Assembly: GCA_036502025.1 (NCBI GenBank)
Contig: DASXZJ010000144.1
Location: 62,001-126,000, forward strand
DNA: 64,000 bases
Source of the DNA: Bog-473 sp036502025
GTDB taxonomy: Bacteria > Actinomycetota > Acidimicrobiia > Acidimicrobiales > RAAP-2
Direction: 5' to 3'
Shown: in pieces, positions 1 to 8,681 of the stretch
Layout: each line of letters starts with the position of its first letter
Position numbering within the stretch: the first letter of the stretch is position 1
The notes under the pieces: generated by a model
Database searches by the model: none
What the model saw: only the letters and a program-made list of their open reading frames with translations
What the model was told of the DNA's origin: nothing
Position numbers and translations under genes: made by a program

Positions 1-154
1 CGTTGGCCGAGTCGAAGAAGTTGATGCCGACCTCGTGGGCCCGGTCCATGATCTGCCAGGAGGTCGGCTCGTCGGTCTCTGGTCCGAAGTTCATGGTCCC
101 CAGGCACAGGCGGCTGACCCGCAGACCGGTACGTCCAAGGTGGGTGTAGTGCAT
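1..154 (-). CDS. Aldo/keto reductase, N-terminal fragment (cut by window edge)
   Basis: The reverse strand reads about 51 codons from an ATG at 154 to the window edge. They begin MHYTHLGRTGLRVSRLCLG, followed by TMNFGPETDEP, and end with a GINFFDSAN-like segment. This is the classic N-terminus of the aldo/keto reductase superfamily: first beta strand, the LGTMNFG loop, and the strand carrying the catalytic Asp in FFDSAN. These enzymes are NADPH-dependent cytosolic oxidoreductases. The C-terminal part, including the catalytic Tyr and the cofactor pocket, lies outside the window, so substrate class cannot be judged. It is divergent from the gene at 311. Confidence 0.8.
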   Translation of the reverse strand, partial: MHYTHLGRTGLRVSRLCLGTMNFGPETDEPTSWQIMDRAHEVGINFFDSAN

Positions 155-310
155 GAAGCCGACCCTAGCGAGAAGATCCCGGCCGCACGCCACCCCGCCG
201 CCACCGCCGCCACCCCGCCTCCCCGCCACCCCCGTCCCGCCCTCGACTAGCGGCCGTTTTCCCGCCCCCGCTACGGTGGCCAGACAACTCTTCTCGAGGA
301 CGGGGGCAAC

Positions 311-709
311 ATGGCCACGCAGATCCCGCTGGTCGACTACTTGGAACTGGGCGGGGCGCCGCACCTGGTGGCCAACGAGTGCACCGCGTGCGGCGCCCGC
401 TTCTTCGATCGGCGCAACGCCTGCGCCAGCTGCGAGGGCACCGAATTCGGGAAGGCCGATATCTCGTCGACCGGCGAAGTGCGGGCCTTCACCATCGTGG
501 CCTTCGCCGCTCCGGGCGTTCCGGTCCCCTACGTCGCCGCGCTGGTCGATTGCGGGGGCACCAGCGTGAGGGCCAACCTCATCAATGTCGAGCCCGACCC
601 CGAACACGTGACGCTCGGCATGAAAGTCCAGTTGGCCACGTTGGTCATCGGCACGGACGAAGAAGGCACGGACGCGATCGGGTTCGGTTTCGAACCCCTG
701 GGAGGATGA
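311..709 (+). CDS. Zn-ribbon/OB-fold (DUF35-type) acyl-CoA-associated protein
   Basis: A 132-residue protein with an N-terminal rubredoxin-like Zn ribbon (CTACGARFF near residues 25-33, then CASC near 41-44) and a C-terminal OB-fold (about 60-125). This is the arrangement of the DUF35/ChsH2-type proteins. Family members usually pair with a thiolase or an enoyl-CoA hydratase in CoA-thioester catabolism, especially of sterol side chains. The thiolase gene begins a few bases downstream, which fits a two-component acyl-CoA enzyme. The start follows a GAGGACGGGGG purine stretch. Exact substrate is unknown. Confidence 0.82.
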   Translation: MATQIPLVDYLELGGAPHLVANECTACGARFFDRRNACASCEGTEFGKADISSTGEVRAFTIVAFAAPGVPVPYVAALVDCGGTSVRANLINVEPDPEHVTLGMKVQLATLVIGTDEEGTDAIGFGFEPLGG

Positions 710-714
710 GCGAC

Positions 715-1938
715 ATGGCATCACCGTCAAAATCGGCATCGGACGAGCTCTGGATCCTCGGCATCCATATGACCAAGTTCGGCAAGCACCCTGAGATGGA
801 CCTGGTCGACCTGGCCGCCGAGGCGGTCAGCGGCGCGTTGGCCGACGGCGGGGTGACCATGAAGGACATGGGCGTCATCGGCGCCGGGAACCTCATGGCG
901 GCCAACGCCGGCATCGGCCAGCAGTTGCAGAAGCAGCTCGGCCAGACCGGGATCCCCGTGTACAACGTGGCCAACGCCTGTGCCACCGGGGCGACCGCCC
1001 TGCGGGTGGCGGCCATGGCGGTCAAGGCCGGCGAATGCGACATGGGCCTGGCCTTTGGGGTGGAGAAGCTCTCGGGCGCCGGCCTCCTCTCCGGCGGCAG
1101 CCGCAAGAGCGACTCGAACACATGGACCCCGTCGGGCCGCTACGGAGCGGTGGCCCCGGTCGACGGCCGCATCGGCACCGAAATAATGCCCGGCGTCTTC
1201 GCCCAGATCGGCATGGAGTACGGCCACCGTTACGGCGGCACCAGCTTCGAGCTCTTCGCCAAGATCAGCGAGAAGAACCACTCCCACTCCACCCTCAACC
1301 CGCTGGCCGCCTACAGCAAGGCCATGAGCCTCGAGCAGATCATGGGTGACGTGATGATCGCCTACCCCAACACGCGCCCGATGTGCTCGGCCAACTGCGA
1401 CGGCGCCGCCGCCGCGGTCGTGGTCAGCGGGTCGAAACTCAAGACCCTCTCCCTCGAACAGCAGCGTCGGGCCGTCAAGATCAGTGCCTCCATCCTCACC
1501 ACCGATCCCTGGGAGGAGTCGTGCCAGATCCTGCCCGACGTCAACACCCTCACCCGTAACGCGGCCACCCAGGCCTACGAGCAGGCCGGCGTCGGCCCGT
1601 CAGACCTGGATCTCGTCGAGTTGCACGACTGCTTCGCCACGGCCGAGCTGGTGCACTACGACAACCTCATGCTCTGTGAGCAGGGCGGCGCGGTCGACTT
1701 CTTCAACTCGGGCGCCACCTGGCGCACCGGCTCCACCCCGGTCAACGTCTCGGGCGGGCTGGAGTCCAAGGGCCACCCCATCGCTGCCACCGGCATCGCC
1801 AACGTCTGGGAGGTGGCAACCCACCTGCGCGGGGAGGCCGGCGACCGCCAGATCGAGGGAGCCCGGGTCGGCCTCACCCACGTCATCGGGCTGGGCTCGG
1901 CCTGCGGCGTGCACATTTTGGAGAAGGCCGCCGCATAG
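715..1938 (+). CDS. Thiolase / lipid-transfer (SCP-x-type) acyltransferase
   Basis: A 407-residue thiolase-fold protein. It has VANACATGATALR with the nucleophilic Cys near residue 86, a VELHDCFATAELVHY segment, and a late GGLESKGHPIAATGIA motif with the catalytic His, typical of the thiolase/SCP-x group. It lacks the C-terminal CxG cysteine of degradative biosynthetic thiolases in its usual form but ends GLGSACGVHIL. The GGAGG at 701-705 abuts the ATG at 706 but sits 9 nt before the ATG at 715, so 715 is preferred as the start. It probably acts with the preceding Zn-ribbon protein in CoA-thioester cleavage or aldol-type chain shortening; that partnership is inferred from context. Confidence 0.85.
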   Translation: MASPSKSASDELWILGIHMTKFGKHPEMDLVDLAAEAVSGALADGGVTMKDMGVIGAGNLMAANAGIGQQLQKQLGQTGIPVYNVANACATGATALRVAAMAVKAGECDMGLAFGVEKLSGAGLLSGGSRKSDSNTWTPSGRYGAVAPVDGRIGTEIMPGVFAQIGMEYGHRYGGTSFELFAKISEKNHSHSTLNPLAAYSKAMSLEQIMGDVMIAYPNTRPMCSANCDGAAAAVVVSGSKLKTLSLEQQRRAVKISASILTTDPWEESCQILPDVNTLTRNAATQAYEQAGVGPSDLDLVELHDCFATAELVHYDNLMLCEQGGAVDFFNSGATWRTGSTPVNVSGGLESKGHPIAATGIANVWEVATHLRGEAGDRQIEGARVGLTHVIGLGSACGVHILEKAAA

Positions 1939-1973
1939 CGGCCCGGCGACATCCTCGCCAGGCCATTCCGTTG

Positions 1974-2735
1974 GTGTCTCCCGCCGCACCCGTATACGAC
2001 ACCATCGGCCAGCACTACACGGCCCACCGGCAGCCTGATCCCCGTTGGGCGGCGCTGATCACGCAAAAGCTCGGGAAGGCACGCCGAGTGGTCAACGTCG
2101 GCGCCGGCACCGGCTCCTACGAATCGCAACCGCCGTCGGCAGATGTCCTCGCGATCGAACCGTCGTCGGTCATGGTCGCGCAACGCCCGCCGCGGGCAGC
2201 CCCGGTGGTGCGGGGCCGTGCCTCGGCGCTGCCCATGTTCGGCGGCAGCGCCGACGCCGCCATGGCCATCCTGACCGTCCATCACTGGGGCGACTGGGAG
2301 AGCGGCCTGGCCGAGATGCGGCGGGTGGCCCGTCGACGGGTCATCGTGACCATCGACTTCGAGTGCCACGCCCATTTCTGGCTCCTGCGCGACTACCTGC
2401 CCCATGTAGCCGCGTTCGAGCTGGGCCTGTCACCCACCATGGCGCAGATCTCCGCCGCGTTGCCGATCACCGAGGCACACGACCTTCCCCTCCCCGCCGA
2501 TATGGAGGACGGCGTCCTGGGCGCGCCCTGGCGCCGGCCCGAGGCGTATCTGGACCCGCTCGTCCGCTCCAACTGTTCGCCGTTGGCTCTGGCCGATCAG
2601 GCCGCCACCGCCGAAGGCATCGCCCGGCGGGCCGACGATCTGGCCACGGGCGCCTGGCACCGCCGTTACGCCGACCTGCTGGAGCGCGATTCCTACGATG
2701 CCGGCTACCGGCTGTTGGTCAGCGAGGGCGACTGA
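1974..2735 (+). CDS. Class I SAM-dependent methyltransferase
   Basis: A protein of about 253 residues with motif I VVNVGAGTGSYE near residues 39-50, an acidic ribose-binding position in VLAIEPSSVMVAQR, and a motif IV-like MAILTVHHWGDW. These are hallmarks of methyltransferase type 11. The upper segment YDTIGQHYTAHRQPDP matches the usual lead-in of this family. Small-molecule substrate cannot be predicted. A TTG at 1971 is directly adjacent to the chosen GTG and could also serve as start. It lies 35 bp after the thiolase and may be cotranscribed with it. Confidence 0.78.
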   Translation: MSPAAPVYDTIGQHYTAHRQPDPRWAALITQKLGKARRVVNVGAGTGSYESQPPSADVLAIEPSSVMVAQRPPRAAPVVRGRASALPMFGGSADAAMAILTVHHWGDWESGLAEMRRVARRRVIVTIDFECHAHFWLLRDYLPHVAAFELGLSPTMAQISAALPITEAHDLPLPADMEDGVLGAPWRRPEAYLDPLVRSNCSPLALADQAATAEGIARRADDLATGAWHRRYADLLERDSYDAGYRLLVSEGD

Positions 2736-2764
2736 ACCCCAAGGGTCAGCCCGTCACCCACCCG

Positions 2765-4120
2765 TCAAGTCCGTGCCGACGCCAACGGCACCGGTCGGGC
2801 CAGGCTCCAGCTGAACGTGTCGGGAATCGAAGCCAGGGCGAGCTGAGTGGAGAGATCCGAGACCGTCGGGCCGACACGATCGGCCACCGCCTGAAGCAAC
2901 GGCTCGTCGAAACCCCACAGGCCGATGGCGTTGAGCCCCAAAATCTGGCGGACATCGTCCTCGGGCAGCCCACCGAAGATGTACTGCAGGGTCTGGCGGT
3001 GCACGGGTGCCGCGCCCTCCAGGTGCGGGTAGTCCGCCCCCCACATCAGGCGGTCGAGCCCGATCTCGTCGCGCATCTCCGCCTCGTAACGCTTCATCAG
3101 GGAACCACCCATGTAGACGTTGCGCTCGAAGTACTCCCGGGGCCGCAATTCGAGGTACGACCGTACGGGCGCCCCGCCGTGGGTGTCGAAGAACTGCTCC
3201 ATGTCGCGGATGAGCGACGGCAGCCACTGCACGCCGTTCTCGGTGACGGCCACCTTCAGACCGGGATGGCGGTCGAAGACGCCACCGAACACCATGAACC
3301 AGAGTGGCCGGCGGGTGAACACGAACACCTCGTAGAGGCCGAGCATGCCGCCGTGCTCCCCGTCGTAGAGGAACTTGGTGTCGGTGGCCGATCCCGAGGC
3401 GCCGGTGTGCAGGTTGACCACCATGCCCAGCGCCTCGCACACACTCCAGAACGGCTCGTAGTACTCGTCGGCGTACCCGGGCAGGCCCGACGTCACCGAC
3501 ATGGCCGGCAGCATGACGCCGCCGAAGATGCCGGCCTCGCGAGCCCACTCCACCTCGGCTACCGCATGGTCCATGTCGTGGAAGTCGATGGGCATGCACC
3601 CGGCCCGACGGCCGGGCGCCGCCGCGCAGAACTCGGCCAGCCAACGGTTGTAGCCGTGCAGAGCCGGCCAGGCGGCGTCGAGGTTCTTCGACGCGTGCCC
3701 CCCCAGATACATCGCAGGCGACAAGCCGCCGGCCAGCACCGGGCCGGGCAGCGTGACCTCGGCGTGGATGCCCTGTTCCTCGAGGACCTCCAGCCGCCTG
3801 CCCTCCCCGTCGCCGGGCACCACCCAGTCGGTGCCGTAGCGGGCCAGCCATCCCTGCGCCGCCTCGGTGTCGACGCCCATTCCGGCCAGCCGACGCGCCG
3901 CCACGGCCCGCACCGGGTCGGATTCGTCGATCTCGCCGGGGTCGTAACCCCCGAACATAGATATGGCCAACGACGACATGTCCCCGAAGGCCGCCACCGC
4001 GTCACGCGCCGCCGGATCGACGTAGGACAAGAAGTGATCCAGGCTGTCGGGGGACGCGTGGGTGTCCGCCGAGACCACCACGTAAGGCCGACCTCTTCGG
4101 GCCGCCAAGCTCTCACCCAT
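2765..4120 (-). CDS. Amidohydrolase family (Amidohydro_2-type) metal-dependent hydrolase
   Basis: A 451-residue TIM-barrel hydrolase. It opens with VVVSADTHASPDSLDHFL (metal-binding D-x-H near residues 19-21), has NLHTGASG mid-protein, and near the end MWGADYPHLEG with the conserved Asp of the family. Enzymes of this group include decarboxylases and hydrolases of aromatic or carboxylated substrates. The start at 4120 is set by a GGAGG about 8 nt upstream; longer in-frame readings overlap the divergent gene at 4218 and look non-coding. It converges on the methyltransferase gene. Confidence 0.82.
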   Translation of the reverse strand: MGESLAARRGRPYVVVSADTHASPDSLDHFLSYVDPAARDAVAAFGDMSSLAISMFGGYDPGEIDESDPVRAVAARRLAGMGVDTEAAQGWLARYGTDWVVPGDGEGRRLEVLEEQGIHAEVTLPGPVLAGGLSPAMYLGGHASKNLDAAWPALHGYNRWLAEFCAAAPGRRAGCMPIDFHDMDHAVAEVEWAREAGIFGGVMLPAMSVTSGLPGYADEYYEPFWSVCEALGMVVNLHTGASGSATDTKFLYDGEHGGMLGLYEVFVFTRRPLWFMVFGGVFDRHPGLKVAVTENGVQWLPSLIRDMEQFFDTHGGAPVRSYLELRPREYFERNVYMGGSLMKRYEAEMRDEIGLDRLMWGADYPHLEGAAPVHRQTLQYIFGGLPEDDVRQILGLNAIGLWGFDEPLLQAVADRVGPTVSDLSTQLALASIPDTFSWSLARPVPLASART

Positions 4121-4217
4121 CGGGCCTGCCTCCATTCCTTGCTGGCCGGTGCAGGCGCACACTACCGTCGCCCGTCCGTCCCCGGCGGGCCGGGAACGGC
4201 GTAGCGTTGGTCGGGCC

Positions 4218-5024
4218 ATGCACACGTCCTCGACCGTCATTCTGCTCCTGGCCGTCTTCGGCGCCAGCGCGGTCGAGATGGTCGAGGCCCTCACCATCGT
4301 CGTGGCGGCCGGCGTCAGTCGGGGTTGGCGTTCTGCCCTGGAGGGCGCGGCCACGGCGGCCGTGGTACTCGCCCTACTGGTGGGGATCGTCGGTGTCCCC
4401 CTCATCCACTACATCCCCATCGACGGCTTGCGCGTCGCCGTTGGTGCGCTCCTCCTCGTGCTGGGCCTGTCCTGGCTGCGCAAGGCCATCCTCCGCGCCA
4501 GCGGTCATAAGGCTCCGCACGACGAAGACGTGATCTACGCCGAGACGGTGGAAAGCCTCTCGACCGGTGCCGTTCCCCGCCGGGCCACTGGACGAGACGG
4601 TGTCGCCTTCGCGGTGGCCTTCAAGGGAGTGTTCCTCGAGGGAACCGAGGTGGTGCTCATCGTGGTTGGCCTCGGGGCCAGCCAGCACCGGCTCGGCCTC
4701 GCTGCCCTCGCCGCCGCGGCGGCGCTCGTCCTGGTGACCGGCGTCGGCTTCGTGCTCTCACGCCAGCTGTCCGAGGTGCCCGAGAACACCATCAAGACCG
4801 GGGTGGGGATCATGCTGACCAGTTTCGGGGTCTTCTGGATCGGCGAAGGGGCCGGGGTGCACTGGCCGGGCAGCGACCTGGCCATTCCGGTGTTGGCCGG
4901 ATTCTTTCTGATCCTCAACCTGGCCTACGTCCAGCTCATGCGGACCCTGGCTCCCGCCCTGCCCGCCCCCACCCCCGGCGCTGCCGCCACTCCGGCCGGG
5001 GCGGAGGGTCCGGTGGCCCGATGA
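4218..5024 (+). CDS. COG4280-like polytopic membrane protein with FTR1-like acidic motifs
   Basis: A 268-residue membrane protein with about seven hydrophobic helices. Two internally similar segments carry buried acidic residues: AVEMVEALTIVVAAGVSRGW near the N-terminus and FKGVFLEGTEVVLIVVGLG in the middle. They recall the RE-G-x-E repeat of FTR1 iron permeases, although the exact iron-binding motif is not conserved. A metal transport role is possible but unproven. The C-terminus is a Pro/Ala-rich tail. Its stop overlaps the start of the next small membrane gene in an ATGA, suggesting translational coupling and a shared complex. Confidence 0.7.
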   Translation: MHTSSTVILLLAVFGASAVEMVEALTIVVAAGVSRGWRSALEGAATAAVVLALLVGIVGVPLIHYIPIDGLRVAVGALLLVLGLSWLRKAILRASGHKAPHDEDVIYAETVESLSTGAVPRRATGRDGVAFAVAFKGVFLEGTEVVLIVVGLGASQHRLGLAALAAAAALVLVTGVGFVLSRQLSEVPENTIKTGVGIMLTSFGVFWIGEGAGVHWPGSDLAIPVLAGFFLILNLAYVQLMRTLAPALPAPTPGAAATPAGAEGPVAR

Positions 5025-5299
5025 AGGCCCGCCTGAGCCAGTGGATGAAGGCCTTCGGGCACTTCTGGTGGGACTTCCTGATCGGTGACACGCCCGAGTT
5101 CGCCGTCGCCACCCTCCTCATCGTCGGCCTGGCGTACGCGCTGCGTCATGACCACGTGGCGGCGGCCATCCTCTTGCCCCTCCTCACCGCGGTGTTCCTC
5201 CTGGCCAGCACCTTGCGAGGCCGGCGACGCGTCGCTGAACCCACCCCCGCCCCGACCCTGGACGAACCAGGACACCCGGGGCCCCCGCCGAACGGGTAA
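5021..5299 (+). CDS. Small membrane protein coupled to the COG4280-like gene
   Basis: A 92-residue protein with an amphipathic N-terminal segment (MKARLSQWMKAFGHFWWDFL), two hydrophobic helices around residues 27-42 and 46-65, and a basic/Pro-rich tail. No family was recognised. The ATGA overlap with the upstream gene is strong evidence that it is translated, and it suggests a partner subunit or accessory of that membrane protein. Confidence 0.65.
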   Translation: MKARLSQWMKAFGHFWWDFLIGDTPEFAVATLLIVGLAYALRHDHVAAAILLPLLTAVFLLASTLRGRRRVAEPTPAPTLDEPGHPGPPPNG

Positions 5300-5355
5300 G
5301 GGAAGGACAGGCGGCGCGTTCGACCGGCGTCGTCTCAGGATTTCCATAGCCGCTA

Positions 5356-5373
5356 CCATTCCTCTAGGTATGG
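5356..5373. promoter_or_regulatory. Candidate TetR operator upstream of P450
   Basis: CCATTCC-TCTA-GGTATGG is an imperfect inverted repeat, matching in six of seven arm positions. It sits 26 bp before the P450 start, and a TetR gene is cotranscribed downstream. Autoregulation would be typical for this layout. The arms are short and the call is tentative. Confidence 0.3.
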
Positions 5374-5398
5374 ATGGCCATTGGGGAGGGGAGAGCCC

Positions 5399-6655
5399 AT
5401 GACGACTGACACCATGACCAGTGACGAAGCGGGTCGCGTCTTCCTCGACCCGACCGCCTACGCCGACGAGGAGCGCTTCCACCGGGCCACGGCGCTCCTG
5501 CGCCAGACGTCGCCCGTCCACTGGGTCGAAGGCCCGGGGTACCGGCCTTTCTGGGCGTTGACCCGGCACGCCGACATCATGGAGGTCGAGCGGGACAACC
5601 ATCGGTTCCTGAGCGCCCCCCGTCCGCTCCTGGCCACTGAGGTGGCCGAACAGCTGGCGATCGAGCAGGGCCAGGTGTTGCGCACCCTCATCCACATGGA
5701 CGAGCCGGACCACAAGGCGTACCGCGCCATCGCGGCGACCTGGTTCCAGCCCAACAGCCTGCGCCGGCTGGAGGAGCGGATGCACGAGCTGGCGGTGCGT
5801 TTCGTAGATCGCATGGCCGAGCTCGGATCGTCATGCGACTTCGTGCGCGACGTCGCGGTCCACTACCCGCTCTACGTGATCCTCTCGCTCCTCGGCTTGC
5901 CTGAGAGTGACTTCGAACGCATGTTGATGCTCACCCAGCAGCTCTTCGGCGGTGATGATCCCGAGCTCCGCCGCTCCACCGACCTCGAAGAGCAGTTCAC
6001 CGTGCTGCTCGACTTCTTCAACTACTTCACCGCGCTCACCGCGGAACGACGCGCCCATCCCACCGAGGACCTCGCCTCGGTGCTGGCCAACGCCCGGATC
6101 GACGGGGAGTACCTCCCGGACATGGACCTGGCGTCGTACTACGTGATCATCGCCACGGCCGGGCACGACACCACCAGTTCGACCATCGCCGGTGGCCTGC
6201 ACGCCCTGCTCCAGCACCCTGACGAGCTGCAGCGGTTGAAGGCCGATCCGGAGCTCCTCCCGACCGCCGTCGAAGAGATGATCCGCTGGGTGACCCCGGT
6301 CAAGGAATTCATGCGCACCGCCGCCGAGGACGCTGAAGTCGGGGGCACGACGATCCGGGCCGAAGAGTCCATCTATCTGGCCTACCTCTCGGCCAATCGC
6401 GACGAGGCGGTGTTCGAGGATCCCTTCCGCTTCGACGTGAGCCGGCACCCGAACCGTCACATGGCCTTCGGGTTCGGCCCCCACTTCTGCCTCGGTGCCC
6501 AGTTGGCCCGTCTCGAGACCAGGGCGATCTTCGCCGAGCTGCTGCCCCGCCTCGAGCACATCGAGCTGGCCGGCACTCCCACCTCCTCGGCCACGGTGTT
6601 CGTGGGCGGCCTCAAGACACTCCCGGTCACCTACAAGATCCACCCCAGACCGTGA
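5399..6655 (+). CDS. Cytochrome P450 monooxygenase
   Basis: A 418-residue bacterial class I P450. The I-helix has IIATAGHDTTSS, the K-helix ExxR motif lies in EEMIRW, and the heme-binding loop is FGFGPHFCLGAQLAR with the Cys ligand. No redox partner gene lies next to it. A strong GGGGAGGGGAG precedes the ATG at 5399. The downstream TetR starts inside its stop codon (GTGA), so the two form an operon, probably inducible by the P450 substrate or a related ligand. The general look resembles CYP families acting on lipids or steroids, but the substrate is not readable from sequence. Confidence 0.93.
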   Translation: MTTDTMTSDEAGRVFLDPTAYADEERFHRATALLRQTSPVHWVEGPGYRPFWALTRHADIMEVERDNHRFLSAPRPLLATEVAEQLAIEQGQVLRTLIHMDEPDHKAYRAIAATWFQPNSLRRLEERMHELAVRFVDRMAELGSSCDFVRDVAVHYPLYVILSLLGLPESDFERMLMLTQQLFGGDDPELRRSTDLEEQFTVLLDFFNYFTALTAERRAHPTEDLASVLANARIDGEYLPDMDLASYYVIIATAGHDTTSSTIAGGLHALLQHPDELQRLKADPELLPTAVEEMIRWVTPVKEFMRTAAEDAEVGGTTIRAEESIYLAYLSANRDEAVFEDPFRFDVSRHPNRHMAFGFGPHFCLGAQLARLETRAIFAELLPRLEHIELAGTPTSSATVFVGGLKTLPVTYKIHPRP

Positions 6656-7203
6656 GAACGCGCCTCGACCGCACGGCCTACTTCGTCGCCGCCTTCAGGC
6701 TGTTGGCCGATCACGGCCATGACGGGTTGACCATCGCGGCCCTGTGCCAATACCTCGGCGTCACCAAGGGCTCCTTTTACCATCACTTCGAAGACATTTC
6801 GGACTTTGTCGACGCCCTGCTGGTGCACTGGACCTCCGAGCACCAGACGGGTCTCTCGTTGCTGGGCGAAGAGGTCGCCAACGCCGACGAACGGCTCGAC
6901 ACGCTCAAGGGTGTCGCCATGAGCCTCCCGCACGGCGCCGAAGCAGCGATCCGCGCCTGGAGCTGGAGCAACCCATCGGTTGCCGCGGTGCAGAAGCAGG
7001 TCGACGAGGACCGCATGTCGCACCTGGCTCGCACCGCCGAGAACGCGGGGCTCTCCCACGAACGCTCGCGCCTGTTGGCCAAGATCACCATGAGCGTCAT
7101 GGTCGGGATGCAGCAACTGGACCGGCCGACCAATCCCGCCGAGATCGAAGAGGTCTTCTCACAGGTCAGGAGCTGGATCTTCCAATCCGACTGGGTGGCT
7201 TAG
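6652..7203 (+). CDS. TetR/AcrR family transcriptional regulator
   Basis: A 183-residue protein with an N-terminal helix-turn-helix (LTIAALCQYLGVTKGSFYHH near residues 25-44), followed by the EDISDFVDALL helix that usually starts the ligand-binding domain. The GTG start overlaps the P450 stop codon, so it is translated with the P450. It most likely represses its own operon, possibly through the imperfect inverted repeat near 5356-5373. Confidence 0.87.
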   Translation: MRTRLDRTAYFVAAFRLLADHGHDGLTIAALCQYLGVTKGSFYHHFEDISDFVDALLVHWTSEHQTGLSLLGEEVANADERLDTLKGVAMSLPHGAEAAIRAWSWSNPSVAAVQKQVDEDRMSHLARTAENAGLSHERSRLLAKITMSVMVGMQQLDRPTNPAEIEEVFSQVRSWIFQSDWVA

Positions 7204-7243
7204 GCTCGCCCTGGCGTTGTCCGGTGTACGCGGAGAGGCGGCG

Positions 7244-8596
7244 GTGGGATCCAAGCGGGTGAGCAGGAGGAGTGTTCTAAAGGGTGCGGCGGCGACGGCC
7301 GCCGCCCTCGGCACCAGTGCAGGAAGGGCTGCCGCGGCCGCTGACCCCTCGCGGATCGACGGGCTGCGCTGGCCCGACTCGCGACCCTTCCCGAAGCTCC
7401 TCCCGGGCACTGACACCATGCCCGAGATCGAGCACATCCTTGTCCTCATGATGGAGAACCACTCCTACGACAATTACCTGGGCATGCTGGGTCGGGGTGA
7501 CGGCTTCGCCCTCGGGCCCGGCGGCCAGCCGACCGCCACCAACCCCTACGGCGACGGTTCCCTGCAGCATGCCTTCGAGATGCCCAACAGTGCCCAGCAG
7601 GACGCGAGGCCGACCAACGAATGGGGCGAGACGCATCTGCAGATGAGCGACGGCACCAACGAGGGCTTCGTCCGCTCGCTGAGCGGCCCGGTGTCCATGG
7701 GCTACTGGACCGAGAAGACCCTCCCCTTTTACTACTCACTGGCCAACACCTTCCCCATCGGCGACCGGTGGTTCTGCTCGGTGCCCGGCCAGACCTACCC
7801 GAACCGCCGCTACCTCCTGGCCGGCACGTCGGCCGGCATGGTCGAGGACGTCATCGAGCAGGTGGCCGTGCCAGCACTGAATGGGACCATCCTCGAACGA
7901 CTCGAGTTGTTCGGCCTCACCTGGAAGAACTACTACTCCTCGTTCCCTCCCACGACGTACCTCTACCCCATCGACGCGGTGGCCACGGCACCGAACGTGG
8001 TGCACATCAACCGATTCTTCGAGGACGCGGCCACGGGACGTTTGCCCAACTTCGCCATCATCGACCCCGACTTCGGCAATTCGTCCGAGGAGGACCCCCA
8101 GGACATCACGGTGGGCCAGACCTTCGCCGCCAGCGTGATCAACGCCGTCATGGCCTCGCCGGCCTGGCCGAAGACCCTGCTGGTGTGGAATTACGACGAG
8201 CACGGCGGGTACTACGACCACGTGCCTCCACCACCGGCGCTCAAACCCGATCGAATCCCGCCGATGCTCTACGACAAGGGAGAGTCGGTCTACGACGGCT
8301 TCGCTCGCTACGGCTTCCGGGTGCCGTCGGCTGTCATATCCCCTTGGGCGCGGGCCAACCACGTCAGTAGCGTGGTCTACGACCACACATCCATCCTGGC
8401 CATGGTCGAGCGGAAGTGGAACCTGCCGGCTTGCACCTGGCGGGACGCCAACGCCAACGACCTGATGGACTTCCTGGATTTCTCCCGCCCCACCTTTCTG
8501 GACCCTCCGGTCCTGGCCAAGCCCTCTGCCAGCACCGGCAGCCCAGGACACCCGGGGACCATCCCCCCCGCCGGGACCATCACGCCGGCGATCTGA
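7244..8596 (+). CDS. Tat-exported phosphoesterase (phospholipase C / acid phosphatase family)
   Basis: A 450-residue protein beginning with a twin-arginine signal (SRRSVLKGAAATAAALG, then AGRAAAAA). The mature part has HILVLMMENHSYDNYLG, the metal/phosphate site of the phosphoesterase family PF04185. It also has YPNRRYLLAGTSAG and WNYDEHGGYYDHVPPP, all typical of bacterial phospholipase C-like enzymes and AcpA. It is exported folded and probably releases phosphate or cleaves phospholipid head groups. The start is set at GTG 7244 by GGAGAGG at 7232-7238; an upstream TTG at 7217 has no such site. Confidence 0.87.
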   Translation: MGSKRVSRRSVLKGAAATAAALGTSAGRAAAAADPSRIDGLRWPDSRPFPKLLPGTDTMPEIEHILVLMMENHSYDNYLGMLGRGDGFALGPGGQPTATNPYGDGSLQHAFEMPNSAQQDARPTNEWGETHLQMSDGTNEGFVRSLSGPVSMGYWTEKTLPFYYSLANTFPIGDRWFCSVPGQTYPNRRYLLAGTSAGMVEDVIEQVAVPALNGTILERLELFGLTWKNYYSSFPPTTYLYPIDAVATAPNVVHINRFFEDAATGRLPNFAIIDPDFGNSSEEDPQDITVGQTFAASVINAVMASPAWPKTLLVWNYDEHGGYYDHVPPPPALKPDRIPPMLYDKGESVYDGFARYGFRVPSAVISPWARANHVSSVVYDHTSILAMVERKWNLPACTWRDANANDLMDFLDFSRPTFLDPPVLAKPSASTGSPGHPGTIPPAGTITPAI

Positions 8597-8681
8597 GCCG
8601 ACGTGGCCTGCGGCGGGCCGCCCGACCCGGCACCGGCGAGACGAGTCGGGCATCATGTTGCCTCGGCAACGGGGAGGATCG

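Noticed and set aside
2045..4204. 719-codon open frame on the plus strand
   Set aside because: It runs antisense to the amidohydrolase and overlaps the methyltransferase. Composition is Arg/Pro/His-rich without any domain, typical of a GC-driven shadow frame.
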